This document shows, piece by piece, positions 42,809 to 52,834 of a stretch of 64,000 nt of DNA. This DNA comes from Novilysobacter selenitireducens (GTDB lineage Bacteria > Pseudomonadota > Gammaproteobacteria > Xanthomonadales > Xanthomonadaceae), in NCBI RefSeq assembly GCF_020026895.1, contig NZ_JAINZW010000001.1:1-64000 (forward strand), in the 5' to 3' direction. The notes below the pieces were generated by a model. The model did no database searches. It was not told where the DNA came from and saw only the letters and a list, made by a program, of their open reading frames with translations. Every line of letters starts with the position of its first letter. Within the stretch, counting starts at the first letter, position 1. Position numbers and translations under genes: made by a program.

Positions 42809-44668
42809 TCAGCGCATGGCACCCAGGCGCGCGGCCAGGTGGGAGATGCGCGCGACCCGGCGCGCCAACGCCGCGCGCAGCACCGCCTCGCTGGCGCAGA
42901 CGTGCACCTGGCTGCGCGCGCGGGTCAGCGCGGTGTAGACCAGCTCGCGCGACAGCGGCCGCGCATCGTGCTGGGGCAGCAGCAGCCACACGCTGTCGAA
43001 CTCCGAACCCTGCGCCTTGTGCACGGTGGTGGCGAAGGCGCTCTCGTGCATGGGCAGTGTCGAGGGGTGGAACGCGCGCACGCCGCCATCGGTGTCGGCG
43101 AACCAGGCCACCGGCACGCCCCGGTCGTCGCGCAGGCACACCCCCAGGTCGCCGTTGAACAGGCGGTGGCGGTAGCTGTTCTCGGTGACCTGCAGCAGCC
43201 GGCCATCGAAGTGCGGCGTTGCGCGCGAGCCGCCGAGCGCGGCCTCGATGCGCGTGTTCAGTGCCTGCGCGCCCTGTGGCCCGCGACGCAGCGCCGTCAG
43301 CAGCCGCAGGCGGGCCGCGGCGGCCAGCGCCTGGGCGGGGTCCGCCGTCGCCGCCAGCGCGCGCCAGTGCGGCAGCAGGTCAGCGGCGCCCACGGCGAGC
43401 GGGTCGGTCGCGCCTTCGTGGAAGTGCACGCCCTGCAGCGTGCCGCCGCGCAGCAGCGCCAGCGCGCCATCGGCATCGCCGGCGCGGACGGCATCGGCCA
43501 AGGGTGCGAGATCGAGATGCGCCGCCTGCCGGAAGCCGCGGCGCAGGTGGACGCGATGGCCCTGCAACGGGGCGGCGACACGTTGCCGGGTGCCCGAGTC
43601 CGCGACCGGCGCGGCGAACAAGTCGGCGGTCTCGCCGGGCGATACCTGGACCAATACGGGCGGGGCCGCATCGACATCGGCGTGCTCGTCGTCGCCGGCC
43701 GCTTCACAGATCGACGCCAGCACGTCGCCGGCTTCCACCGACGGCAGCTGGTCGGGATCGCCCAGCAGCACCAGCCGCGCACCGTCGGGCACGGCATCGG
43801 CCAGCTTGCACATCAGCGGCAGGTCGACCATCGAGGCCTCGTCCACCACGACAAGATCGAACGGCAACGGGGTGTCGGCGTCGAAGCGGAAGCGCGGGCT
43901 GCCCGGGATGGTGCCGAGCAACCGGTGCAGCGTGGATGCGCCATCGGGCAGCGCGTCCAGCCACGCCGGGTCGATGCCATCGATTCCGCGCAGCCGTTCC
44001 AGCGCGGCGCGCAGGCTTTCGGCCATGCGCTCGGCGGCGCGGCCCGTGGGCGCGGCCAGCGCGATGCGGGGCACCGGCCGGCCCGACAGCGCCGCCTGCG
44101 CAACCAGCAGCACCAGCAGCCGCGCGATGGTGGTGGTCTTGCCGGTGCCCGGGCCGCCGGTCACCAGCAGCAGCGACGTCGCCAGCGCCCGGCTTGCGGC
44201 GCGCGCCTGCAGGGTGTCGGCGGTCGCCGCGGGGAACAGCGCTTCGCGCACCGGCGCGAGCATCGCGTCGTCGAAGGGATCGGGTGCTGTCGCGGCAATG
44301 TGGGCGAGACGCTTCGCGAGGCGGTACTCGTACTCGCGGTAGCGGCGCAGGTAGAGCAGCCCGTCTTCGAGCACGAGCGGCGCGGCCGCCGAAGTGCCCT
44401 CCACGTCGGGCCGTGCCACCCAAGGCGATCCGGCGAGCGCGGCACGCCATGCCTCCGGGGCCGGCCAATCGATGTCGCCTTCCACCAATAGCGCCGGCTG
44501 TGCGGGGTCGAACGCGGCATGGCCGTGCGCAACCGCCAGCGAGGCCAGCGCCGCAGCCGCCAGCACCGCATCGGGCGTGGCGGAGTCGAGCCGGCGCAGG
44601 CTCTGCGCGAAGGCGTGGTCGAGCGTGCGCAACGCGCCGGCCTGCGTGAGCGCCTGCATCAGGCTCAT
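42809..44668 (-). CDS. recD: RecD, exodeoxyribonuclease V alpha subunit (5'-3' helicase)
   Basis: 619 residues. Walker A GGPGTGKT (171-178) in LLLVTGGPGTGKTTTIARLL, motif II VVVDEASMVDLPLM, motif III GDPDQLPSVEAGDVL, and the C-terminal motifs FATTVHKAQGSEFDSVWLLL and VYTALTRARSQVHV. It is the fast 5'-3' helicase of RecBCD. The ATG at 44668 overlaps the recB stop codon by four bases. It is the last gene of recC-recB-recD. Confidence 0.95.
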   Translation of the reverse strand: MSLMQALTQAGALRTLDHAFAQSLRRLDSATPDAVLAAAALASLAVAHGHAAFDPAQPALLVEGDIDWPAPEAWRAALAGSPWVARPDVEGTSAAAPLVLEDGLLYLRRYREYEYRLAKRLAHIAATAPDPFDDAMLAPVREALFPAATADTLQARAASRALATSLLLVTGGPGTGKTTTIARLLVLLVAQAALSGRPVPRIALAAPTGRAAERMAESLRAALERLRGIDGIDPAWLDALPDGASTLHRLLGTIPGSPRFRFDADTPLPFDLVVVDEASMVDLPLMCKLADAVPDGARLVLLGDPDQLPSVEAGDVLASICEAAGDDEHADVDAAPPVLVQVSPGETADLFAAPVADSGTRQRVAAPLQGHRVHLRRGFRQAAHLDLAPLADAVRAGDADGALALLRGGTLQGVHFHEGATDPLAVGAADLLPHWRALAATADPAQALAAAARLRLLTALRRGPQGAQALNTRIEAALGGSRATPHFDGRLLQVTENSYRHRLFNGDLGVCLRDDRGVPVAWFADTDGGVRAFHPSTLPMHESAFATTVHKAQGSEFDSVWLLLPQHDARPLSRELVYTALTRARSQVHVCASEAVLRAALARRVARISHLAARLGAMR

Positions 44669-47600
44669 GCCGCCGCCTCCGTGGCACGGCCGGCGAACAG
44701 CGCGTCCAGCGCGTCGACCAGGTCCGGCTCGAACCGCCACGCCTGCACGCCGGGCGCATCCTCGCGCGTCGCATCCAGCCCACGGCAGAACAGGTAGCGC
44801 ACGCCACCGAAGTCGCGCGCGTAGTCGTAGCGCTCGCCCAACCGGAAGCGCAGCCAGCGGTGCAGGGCCAGTGTGTAGATCAGCGCCTGCAGGTCGTACT
44901 CGCTGTGCGCCATCGCCTCACTGAGCTGCGCGGGGCCGTACCCGGGCAGGCGGTTGGACTTGTAGTCGAGCACGTACCAGCGGCCGTCGTGCAGGTAGGT
45001 CAGGTCGATCAGGCCGGTCATCAGGCCTTCCAGCCGGCGGCGCATACCGAAGCCTTGGCGCCCGCGCAGCAGGCCGTGGCGGTGCAGCAGCGCGATCAGC
45101 GCATCGACGCGCGTCGGCGCGAGCGCGAACTGGAACTCCATCTCGGCGCGGCGCGCATCATCCGGAACGTCGGCCAGGCGCATGCCCTCGGGCAGCGCGG
45201 CGGTCAGCGTCTGGCCCACCAGCGGCGTGAGCACGGCCACGCCGTCGTCGATCTCGTCGTCGGCATAGCCGGCCGCGCGCAGGCGTTCAACGAGGATGTC
45301 GACATCGCTGCCCGGCGCGGGCTCGCCCGGGGTCCACGCCGCCCAGCCGGCGAAGTCGACGCGCTCGAGCACGTCGTGCAGCACCACGCCGAAGCGCGCG
45401 CCGGCGAAGCGCGGATCGAACGCGTCCGCGCCGTCCCCGTCCGTCACTGCCTGGTCGGTCGCGGGCTCCGGGCCGGCCTCGTCCTGACCGCCGGCAGCCG
45501 GCTGCGTGGCCGCGCTGGAGGCATCGCCCGCACCTTCGGCGTTGGCCAGCTGGGTGAAGCTGTAGACCCACCAGTCGCTGGCGAGCGCGCGGGTGGCGAT
45601 GCGCGCGGGCGGCACGGTGTCCTCGGACTCGGGCGGCAGCCAGGGCAGCGTGTCGGGCGGCGTGCTGCGGTCGATGACCACCGCGCCATCCGTGGCCGCG
45701 ACCAGCGCATCCGGGTCGGCGATCATCGCGGCGATCGCGGCCTTGCCGTGGTTGTAGAACGCGCCGCCCGCCAGCCACAACGCGTGGCGCGCGCGCGTCA
45801 GGCCGACGTAGAGCAGGCGCGCGTCTTCGGCCTGCTGCGCCGCCTGCCACTGCGCCTTGGACTCTTCCCATCCCGATTGCGACGGCAGCAGCTTCCAGTG
45901 CAGCGTGCGCGTGCCGTCGCGCGACACCGTGACGTGCTGGCCGGCATCGCGCGCCTTGCCGCCGACGGCGGCGAACGGCAGGAACACCAGCGGGTACTCC
46001 AGGCCCTTGCTCTTGTGCAGCGTCACCACCTGCACCCGGCGCGCGTCCGATTCCAGCCGCAGCAGTTGGCTGTCGTCATCGCTGCTGGCCTCGGCGATCG
46101 ACCGCGCCAACCAGTCGACCAGGCCGTGCAGGCCGAGCGCGCGCGCCTGCGCCTCCTGCAGCAGTTCGGCCAGCTGCAGGTAGTTGGTGAGGCGCCGCTC
46201 GCCGTCGAGCAGGCCGAGCAGGCGGGCGGCGTGCTGCGCGCACAGGTCATTGACCAGCGCCAGCGGGCCGCCACGCTGCAGGCGTTCGCGCCAGCCGATG
46301 GCGGCCAGCCGCCAGTGGTTCAGTGCGTCGCGATTGCCGTCTCCATCCCCGCCTTCCGCCGGCGTGTCGAGTGCAGCGACCTGCGACACGTCCAGGCCGA
46401 TCAGCACGGTGGACAGCGCCCTGCGCAGGCGGCCGTCGTCGGCACCGTGCAGCACCGCCAGCAGCAGCGCGTGCAGCTCGCGCGCCTCGTCGGTGGCAAA
46501 CAGGCTCTGCTTGCCCGCCGCCACCGCGGGGATGCCGGCCAGCGCCAGCGCCTGGCGGATGCGCGTGGCCTCGCTGTGCGAACGCACCAGCACCGCGATG
46601 TCGCCCGGCTGCACCGCACGGCCGTCGATCGTGGCGTTGCCTTCGCGGGCGTCGGCGAGCACGCGGTGGATCGCCGCGACGCAGGCGCGCGTCGCCAGTT
46701 CGCGCGAGCGGCCCGCGCTGTGGGGCTTCACCTTGCCTGCAGCGTCGGGTGGCGGCGACGGCGCCTGCCACAGCGTCAGCGCGGGCGCCGGCCGGCCGTC
46801 GCGCAGGTAGTCGTCGTCGCTGCGCGTGCCGCCGGGCCGGAGGTCCTGGAAGCGGATGCGCGGGTCCACGAACGGCGGCGTGCCTGCATGCTCGGCCTGC
46901 GCGTACAGCGCCGAGATCGCACGCAGCACGCCGGGGCGGGAGCGGAAGTTGGTCGACAGCGGCGGTGCCTCGTCCGCGGTGTCGCGCGCGGCCAGGTAGG
47001 TGTCGACATCGCCGCCGCGGAACCCGTAGATCGCCTGCTTGGGATCGCCGATCACGAACAGCGCCGGCGCGCCGCTGGCCGCGCCGAACACGCGTTCGAA
47101 GATCCGCCACTGCCGCGGGTCGGTGTCCTGGAACTCGTCCACGAGTGCGACGGCGTACTGCGCGCGCAACCGATCGACCAGGCTGTCGGCGTACGCGCCG
47201 TCGAGCGCGTCGGCGACGCGGTCGATCAGGTCGTCGTAGGTCTGCACGCGCTGCTGCTGCTTGAAGCGGGCGAAGCGGGCGCGGGCGTCGTCGCGCAGCG
47301 CGTGCAGCAGTTCGACGCGGCGCGCGTCCTGCCATTCGGCCACGGCGGCGAGCGCGTCCAGGTACGCCGGCACGGCATCGCAGACCGGCGAATCCGGGGT
47401 GCGGCCGGCGCCGGCCTTGCTGGTGCGCAGGCGCAGCGTGTCGCGCTGCAGTTGCGGCAGCTTGGCGTGTTGGAACGGCGTGTCGGGATCACCCGCCTCG
47501 CACCAGGCATGCAGGGCGTCGAACAGCGCCGCGATCCAGTCGGCCTTGTAGCTGCCGCCGTGCAGCACCTTGCCCTCGACAGCCGACAGCAGCGAAGCGC

Positions 47601-48324
47601 GGAAATCGTCGCCGTGCGCGCGGAACGCATCCGCCAGCGCGGCACCGCTCGCGCGCAGGCGCGGCGCGGGGTCGGTCGGCAATCCGGCCAGCGCCGGATG
47701 CAGCGCGCGTTCGCGCACGAGCGGCGGCAGGTCGCCGGCCAGCGCCAGGGGGCCGCCGGTCCACATCGCCAGCAGGTCGTCGGCGGCCCCGTCACCGGCG
47801 CCGTGCGCGCGCCACAGGTCGGCGGCGATGGCCTCGCGCAGCGTCGCATCGTTGGCCAGCAACTCGGGGGCATCGAACCCTTGCCCGGCCTCGAGTGCGT
47901 GTTCGCGCAGCACACGCGCGCAGAAGCCGTGGATGGTGAAGATCGCCGCCAGGTCGATGTCGTTGGCGGCCCCCTGCAGCCGGCGGCGCAGCGCATCGGC
48001 CGACTCCGTGCCGCCGTCCAGGTGCGCCGCCAGCATGGCATGGGTCAGCACGGCTTCCGGTGGCGCATCGTCCGGTGGGCGCGCGTCGACCAGGTCGGCC
48101 GCCAGCAGCAGGCGCGCGCGGATGCGGGTGCGCAGCTCCTGCGTCGCCGCCTCGGTGAAGGTGACCGCGAGGATCTGGCCGATGCGCAGGCCGCGCTCCA
48201 CCACCAGCCGCACCACCAGCGTCGCCAGCGTGAACGTCTTGCCGGTGCCGGCGGACGCCTCGATGGCGCGCACGCCGTCCAGCGGCAGCGTGAGGTAGGG
48301 ATCGGGCGCGGTGGCGTCGTTCAC
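44665..48324 (-). CDS. recB: RecB, exodeoxyribonuclease V beta subunit (3'-5' helicase and nuclease)
   Basis: 1219 residues (E. coli 1180). Walker A ASAGTGKT (23-30), helicase motifs ALVDEFQDTDPRQWRIFE and VVTLHKSKGLEYPLVFLP, and the C-terminal nuclease motif VLDYKSNRL with Asp1120 and Lys1122. It processes double-strand ends for RecA and degrades foreign DNA. The start codon is GTG at 48324, overlapping the recC stop codon by four bases. Confidence 0.96.
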   Translation of the reverse strand: MNDATAPDPYLTLPLDGVRAIEASAGTGKTFTLATLVVRLVVERGLRIGQILAVTFTEAATQELRTRIRARLLLAADLVDARPPDDAPPEAVLTHAMLAAHLDGGTESADALRRRLQGAANDIDLAAIFTIHGFCARVLREHALEAGQGFDAPELLANDATLREAIAADLWRAHGAGDGAADDLLAMWTGGPLALAGDLPPLVRERALHPALAGLPTDPAPRLRASGAALADAFRAHGDDFRASLLSAVEGKVLHGGSYKADWIAALFDALHAWCEAGDPDTPFQHAKLPQLQRDTLRLRTSKAGAGRTPDSPVCDAVPAYLDALAAVAEWQDARRVELLHALRDDARARFARFKQQQRVQTYDDLIDRVADALDGAYADSLVDRLRAQYAVALVDEFQDTDPRQWRIFERVFGAASGAPALFVIGDPKQAIYGFRGGDVDTYLAARDTADEAPPLSTNFRSRPGVLRAISALYAQAEHAGTPPFVDPRIRFQDLRPGGTRSDDDYLRDGRPAPALTLWQAPSPPPDAAGKVKPHSAGRSRELATRACVAAIHRVLADAREGNATIDGRAVQPGDIAVLVRSHSEATRIRQALALAGIPAVAAGKQSLFATDEARELHALLLAVLHGADDGRLRRALSTVLIGLDVSQVAALDTPAEGGDGDGNRDALNHWRLAAIGWRERLQRGGPLALVNDLCAQHAARLLGLLDGERRLTNYLQLAELLQEAQARALGLHGLVDWLARSIAEASSDDDSQLLRLESDARRVQVVTLHKSKGLEYPLVFLPFAAVGGKARDAGQHVTVSRDGTRTLHWKLLPSQSGWEESKAQWQAAQQAEDARLLYVGLTRARHALWLAGGAFYNHGKAAIAAMIADPDALVAATDGAVVIDRSTPPDTLPWLPPESEDTVPPARIATRALASDWWVYSFTQLANAEGAGDASSAATQPAAGGQDEAGPEPATDQAVTDGDGADAFDPRFAGARFGVVLHDVLERVDFAGWAAWTPGEPAPGSDVDILVERLRAAGYADDEIDDGVAVLTPLVGQTLTAALPEGMRLADVPDDARRAEMEFQFALAPTRVDALIALLHRHGLLRGRQGFGMRRRLEGLMTGLIDLTYLHDGRWYVLDYKSNRLPGYGPAQLSEAMAHSEYDLQALIYTLALHRWLRFRLGERYDYARDFGGVRYLFCRGLDATREDAPGVQAWRFEPDLVDALDALFAGRATEAAA

Positions 48325-51300
48325 TCCGCGTCCTCCGTGTCCAGGTTCGCGGCCAGCGCGTGCATGGCGTCCACGTCGGTGCCGTCGTACGCCGCCCCCG
48401 ACACCACCGCGAGGTAGATCGTCAGCGCGAGGTCGACGAACGCGACCTGCGTCGTGGCATCGGTGAAGGGATCACGGCCCCGCAGCGCCAGCCGCAGCGC
48501 ATCGCCGTCGCGCTCGCTCCAGCTGCGTTCGCTGCCGCGCCACTTCTTCGCGGCCGCGTCCAGGCCTTTCTCCAGGGTGGGCGCGTTGAACAGCTCCCAG
48601 CCGGCGTAGGGCGCGAAAGGGAGCGGCTCCCGCAGGCCCTTCCCGCGCAGCGCCATCAACGAGCGCAACAGGCCGCGCGCCGCGTCCGGGTCCAGGTCGG
48701 GACGTGGATGCGGCCCCTGACCGGCGTCGCCGGCGTCGTGGAACTCGACCAGCGACACGTCCATTCCCGCCGCCCGCGCAAACAACCAGTCCAGGCCGTT
48801 GCGGATCGAGGACGGGCCGTTGGGCGTGTCGAACCGGATGCGGGCGATGCCGTGCGGGTACACATCGCGCACGCGGCCGTGCAGCACGGTGCCGTCGATG
48901 TCGACCTCGAGCCGGGGCGCGTCAGCCATGGTCTCGCCGCGCCAGTCGCGGAAGGCATCGGCGTAGCGGGCGACATCGCCCCGCACCTGCTCCAGCGTGC
49001 GCCGCCCGAGCGGTCCCGACGGCAGCAAACCGCGTGCGCGCAGCAGCGCGTGGGTGGTCGCATCGTCGTCGCCGCGCAGGCAGGCGTCGAACACCGCCCG
49101 CTGCAACGCCTGGCGCGCCAACCCGCGGCGGGGCGCGAGCAGCGGTTCGACATCGCCTTCGGGTGCTTCGATCTCAGGCAGGCGCAGCCCGAGGCGCTGC
49201 CGCAGGAACGTCTCGGCCGGCGCCTGCAGGAAGCGCCGCAGCGCATCGAGCGGCAGGCGTTGCTCCGCGTCCGCCTGCATGGGCGCGAGCGCTTCGTCGA
49301 ACCACGCCGGCAGCGGCACGCGCCGCTGCGCCGGCTGCGCGGCGGCCGGCCACCACGCCTGCCTGTAGGAGAACCGGCGCGGCTCGTCGCCGGCGCCGAA
49401 CGCGGCCGGTGCGAACGGCTGCAACGGATGCCGCACCACCAGCTGCGCCTGCGCATCGACCTCGGGTGCGTGCTGCGCCGCCGCGGCGGCCAGCAGTTCG
49501 GCCACCAGCACCGACGGCTCGCGCACGCTGCCGTCGCGCGGGTCGGCGCCGCGGTAGCTGACGTAGAACACGTCCTGCGCGGCGGCGAACAATTGCAGGA
49601 ACAGGAAGCGGTCGTCGTCGCGCGTGGAGCGGTCGCCGGTGCGACGCTGATCGCTGCCCAGCTCCGCGGTGAGACGGTTGAGGCCGGCGGCCGGGTCGCG
49701 GCGCGGGAATTCGCCGTCGTCCATGCCCAGCAGGCAGATCACGCGGAACGGCAGCAGCCGCATCGGCACCATGCGGCCGATGCTCACGCCGCCGGTGAGC
49801 AAGGGTGCGCGCGTGTCGGCCTCGCCCAGCACGCCGGCGAAGTGCGCACGCACGGCCTCGGCCGGCACCGGTGCATCGAACCCCGCGCGGCGCGCGTCGG
49901 CGGCGAAGGCATCGACCAGCTGCCGCAGGCGGTCCAGCGCGCGTTGCGTCGCCGGCAGCGACGGCGGGCGCGGCAGCAGGGTGTCGAGCAGACCGATCAG
50001 GCGGTCGCGCCAGGCATCGGGCGTGATCGCCTCGGCCAGCGCCGTGGTCTGGCGGGCGAGGACGCGCAGCAGCCGGATCAGCGTGTCGAGCGCATCGAGC
50101 GCACTGCCTTCCAGCTCCGGCAACGGCGCCACCACCTGCCCGGACGCCGTCACGATCGGCGCGTCGCTGGCACTGGCGTGGCCCAGCAGCAACCGGTCGA
50201 GCGCGAAGGCCCAGGTGTAGGCATCGTCGGCCGGCGCATCCAGGCGCGCGCGGTGTGCGGCGTCCAGCCCCCAGCGCGCGCCGGCGGCCTGCAGCCAGTC
50301 GCGCAGGCGGGCGAACGCGGCCGCGTCCAGGCCCGCGGCATCGGCCAGCGGCGGGCTGGCGAGCAGGTCGAGCGTTTCCTCCAGCCCGAAGCGCGACACC
50401 GGCAACGCCAGCAGGCGCATGAACACCGCGGCCAGCGGCTCGCCGGCCAGCGGGCTGGCATCGGCCAGCGCGTACGGGATGGCGTCGTCGCGGCCGCGGC
50501 TGCCGAACACCGCCTCGAAGTACGGCAGGTACAGGTCGATGTCCGGCGCCAGCACAGCCACCTCGCGCGGCTGCAGCGGCGGGTCGAAGCGGGGGTCTTC
50601 GAACAGCGCGCGCAACTGATCGTGCAGCACCTGCAGCTCGCGCAGGCGCGTGTGGCAGGCGTGCACCTGCAGGCTGGGGTCGTCGCGGCGCACGGCAGGC
50701 AGGCGCGTGCGCGGGTCGCTGTCGTTCGGCGCCCGCGGTGGCGACGGCCGGCGGTGGAACAGGTCCGACTGCAGCCGCCGCAGCAGGCTGCCGTGCAGCG
50801 CGCCGCCGCCAACAAACGGGTCGACATCGCCGCGGATCTCCGCGCTCGGATGCACCACCTCGTAGCCGCCGAGCAGCGCCATGAAGTCGCGCCCGGCCGT
50901 GCCCCAGGCCTGCAGCAGCGGGTTCTCGCTGGCCACGGCATCCGCACCTGACGTGCGCACGCGCTGCAGGTCGCCCCAGTAGTCGCGGCTGGGCGAGGGC
51001 ACGTAGAAGTGCAGCGTGCCGACACGCGCCTGCGTGGCGAGTACGCGCAGCACGTCGGGCGACACATTGAGCGTGGCGAAGGCGAACAACCGCGTCGGCA
51101 ACCCGGCCGGCATGGCGGATCGGGCGCCGTCGAAGCGGTCGAGGTACTGCTGGATGCGCCTCGCACGATGCGTCCGGCCGGTGGCGACGCGCCGCCACAG
51201 CACCGCCTGCGGGTCGTCGGCGTCGGCGCCCGCCTCCCAGCGCAGCAACCAGTCGCGGCGCCAGGCCTGGTACTTCTCGAAGATCCCGCCGAGTTCGCCG

Positions 51301-51698
51301 GCCAGCGCCCACGGTTTCACCGGGTCGGCACCGGACAGGTAGGACCGCAGCGCGGCCATGGCGGGCGCGGCCAGCACCGCGTCGTCGGTCAACGCGTCGT
51401 ACAGGCGCCAGCGCAGCGCGGCGGCGTCGAGATCGTCGCGCTCGCCCGGGACGTTGGCCTGCAGCGCGCGGGCGACGAACTCGCCTGGTGTGAGGAACTC
51501 CAGGTTGGCGGCGACGCCGTACTCGGCCGCGAGTGTGGCCTGCAGCCAGCGGCGCATCGCCACCTGCGGGATCAGCACCGTGTCGGGCGCCAGCAGCGGC
51601 TGGCCCGGCGCGGGCGTGCGCAGCTCCGCCGCCAGCAGCCCCGCCAGCACCTCCAGTGAATTGGAGTGGTACAGGCGGAAGTCGGGCGCGGTCGGCAT
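48321..51698 (-). CDS. recC: RecC, exodeoxyribonuclease V gamma subunit (Chi recognition)
   Basis: 1125 residues (E. coli 1122). It starts with the typical FRLYHSNSLEVLAGLLA and carries the conserved QVAMRRWLQATLAAEYGVAA, the helicase-like REVAVLAPDIDLYLPYFEAV, and CLLGMDDGEFPRRDPAAGLN. In RecBCD this inactive helicase reads Chi and splits the strands. A second ATG at 51707 would add three residues; neither has a clear ribosome site. It is the first gene of the operon. Confidence 0.95.
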   Translation of the reverse strand: MPTAPDFRLYHSNSLEVLAGLLAAELRTPAPGQPLLAPDTVLIPQVAMRRWLQATLAAEYGVAANLEFLTPGEFVARALQANVPGERDDLDAAALRWRLYDALTDDAVLAAPAMAALRSYLSGADPVKPWALAGELGGIFEKYQAWRRDWLLRWEAGADADDPQAVLWRRVATGRTHRARRIQQYLDRFDGARSAMPAGLPTRLFAFATLNVSPDVLRVLATQARVGTLHFYVPSPSRDYWGDLQRVRTSGADAVASENPLLQAWGTAGRDFMALLGGYEVVHPSAEIRGDVDPFVGGGALHGSLLRRLQSDLFHRRPSPPRAPNDSDPRTRLPAVRRDDPSLQVHACHTRLRELQVLHDQLRALFEDPRFDPPLQPREVAVLAPDIDLYLPYFEAVFGSRGRDDAIPYALADASPLAGEPLAAVFMRLLALPVSRFGLEETLDLLASPPLADAAGLDAAAFARLRDWLQAAGARWGLDAAHRARLDAPADDAYTWAFALDRLLLGHASASDAPIVTASGQVVAPLPELEGSALDALDTLIRLLRVLARQTTALAEAITPDAWRDRLIGLLDTLLPRPPSLPATQRALDRLRQLVDAFAADARRAGFDAPVPAEAVRAHFAGVLGEADTRAPLLTGGVSIGRMVPMRLLPFRVICLLGMDDGEFPRRDPAAGLNRLTAELGSDQRRTGDRSTRDDDRFLFLQLFAAAQDVFYVSYRGADPRDGSVREPSVLVAELLAAAAAQHAPEVDAQAQLVVRHPLQPFAPAAFGAGDEPRRFSYRQAWWPAAAQPAQRRVPLPAWFDEALAPMQADAEQRLPLDALRRFLQAPAETFLRQRLGLRLPEIEAPEGDVEPLLAPRRGLARQALQRAVFDACLRGDDDATTHALLRARGLLPSGPLGRRTLEQVRGDVARYADAFRDWRGETMADAPRLEVDIDGTVLHGRVRDVYPHGIARIRFDTPNGPSSIRNGLDWLFARAAGMDVSLVEFHDAGDAGQGPHPRPDLDPDAARGLLRSLMALRGKGLREPLPFAPYAGWELFNAPTLEKGLDAAAKKWRGSERSWSERDGDALRLALRGRDPFTDATTQVAFVDLALTIYLAVVSGAAYDGTDVDAMHALAANLDTEDAE

Positions 51699-51707
51699 GG
51701 CGTGCAT

Positions 51708-52036
51708 CTTGCCGCAGCGCGGTCGCAGGCCGCGAGACGCGGTGTCTGCGGATGGGACAGGAGCGCGCGCTCAAAGCCCTCCCCTTCAAGGGGAGGGTTG
51801 GGTGGGGATGGGTTGAAACGCGAGACGCGGACTCATCCCCATCCCGGCCTTCCCCTTGAAGGGGAAGGAGACAAGCGGCGCTCGGACTGGATGGTTGCGC
51901 CGTCTCGATGCCCTGCTCGCCGCCTCTGCGACAATGCGCCGACAAGCGCGGTTCAGCCGGCCCCGGCCAAGCTGCGCGTGTTTTGCCCGCGCGCGGCCGT
52001 GCCGTCGCGCGCCCGCGACCCCATGAAACGGTGCCC
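51708..52036. repeat. Gap between divergent recC and mlaF with a CCCTCCCC-family inverted repeat
   Basis: The repeat proper spans 51778-51868. A left arm contains the small palindrome CCCTCCCCTTCAAGGGGAGG and then TGGGGATGGG; a right arm has CATCCCCATCCCGGCCTTCC and then CCTTGAAGGGGAAGG. The rest of the gap holds no gene. A GACAATG sequence near 51929 could be a -10 for the mla operon. A second, diverged copy of this repeat type is at 59553-59743. Confidence 0.7.
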
Positions 52037-52834
52037 ATGGACCCCCACGCTCCCATCGTCCGCCTGGCCGGCGTCCGCCTCGACCGCGGCGGACGCACCG
52101 TGCTGCGCGACATCGACCTGACCGTCCCGCGCGGGCAGGTGGTGGCCGTGCTCGGGCCGTCGGGCAGCGGCAAGTCGACGCTGCTGGCCGCGCTCACCGG
52201 CGAGCTGGAACCCGCGGCCGGCACCGTCGAAGTGCTGGGCCAGCCGGTGCCGCGCCGCATGCGTGACCTGCTGGAGCTGCGCAAGGGCATCGGGGTGCTG
52301 CTGCAGGGCAACGGCCTGCTGACCGACCTGACCGCCGCCGAGAACGTCGCGCTGCCGCTGCGCACGCACACCAGGCTGCCCAAACCGGTGATCGACCGCC
52401 TGGTGCGCATGAAGCTGCACGCGGTCGGCCTGCGCGCCGCCGCCGATGCCTTCCCGCGCGAGCTGTCGGGCGGCATGGCGCGTCGCGTGGCGCTGGCGCG
52501 CGCGCTGGCGCTGGACCCGCCGCTGATGGTCTATGACGAACCGCTGACCGGGCTGGACCCGATCGCGTCCGGCGTGGTGATGGACCTGGTGCGCCGCCTC
52601 AACGACACGCTCGGCCTGACCAGCATCGTCGTCACCCACCACGTGCACGAGACGTTGCCGGTGGCCGACCACGCCATCGTGATCGCCAACGGTGGCATCG
52701 TGTTTTCCGGCGCGCCCGCGCAACTGCAGGCCAGCACCGACCCGCTGGTGCGCCAGTTCCTGGACGGCCAGCCCGACGGGCCGATTCCGTTCGATGCCGC
52801 CCCGCGCGGCGCCACCGTGCCCGAGGCCGCCTGA
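52037..52834 (+). CDS. mlaF: MlaF, ABC-transporter ATPase for phospholipid trafficking
   Basis: 265 residues. Walker A GPSGSGKST (40-48), signature LSGGMARRVALARALALDP, Walker B LMVYDEPLTGLDP and His switch VTHHVHE. It powers the MlaFEDB inner-membrane complex that moves phospholipids between the outer and inner membranes to keep outer-leaflet asymmetry. It is the first gene of the complete mlaFEDCBA cluster; mlaE follows with a TGATG overlap. Confidence 0.95.
   Translation: MDPHAPIVRLAGVRLDRGGRTVLRDIDLTVPRGQVVAVLGPSGSGKSTLLAALTGELEPAAGTVEVLGQPVPRRMRDLLELRKGIGVLLQGNGLLTDLTAAENVALPLRTHTRLPKPVIDRLVRMKLHAVGLRAAADAFPRELSGGMARRVALARALALDPPLMVYDEPLTGLDPIASGVVMDLVRRLNDTLGLTSIVVTHHVHETLPVADHAIVIANGGIVFSGAPAQLQASTDPLVRQFLDGQPDGPIPFDAAPRGATVPEAA

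Noticed and set aside
44860-51000. Very long open frames on the plus strand opposite recB and recC
   Set aside because: They are rich in Arg, Gln, Ala and Val in antisense patterns, match no family I know, and lie wholly over strongly identified genes.
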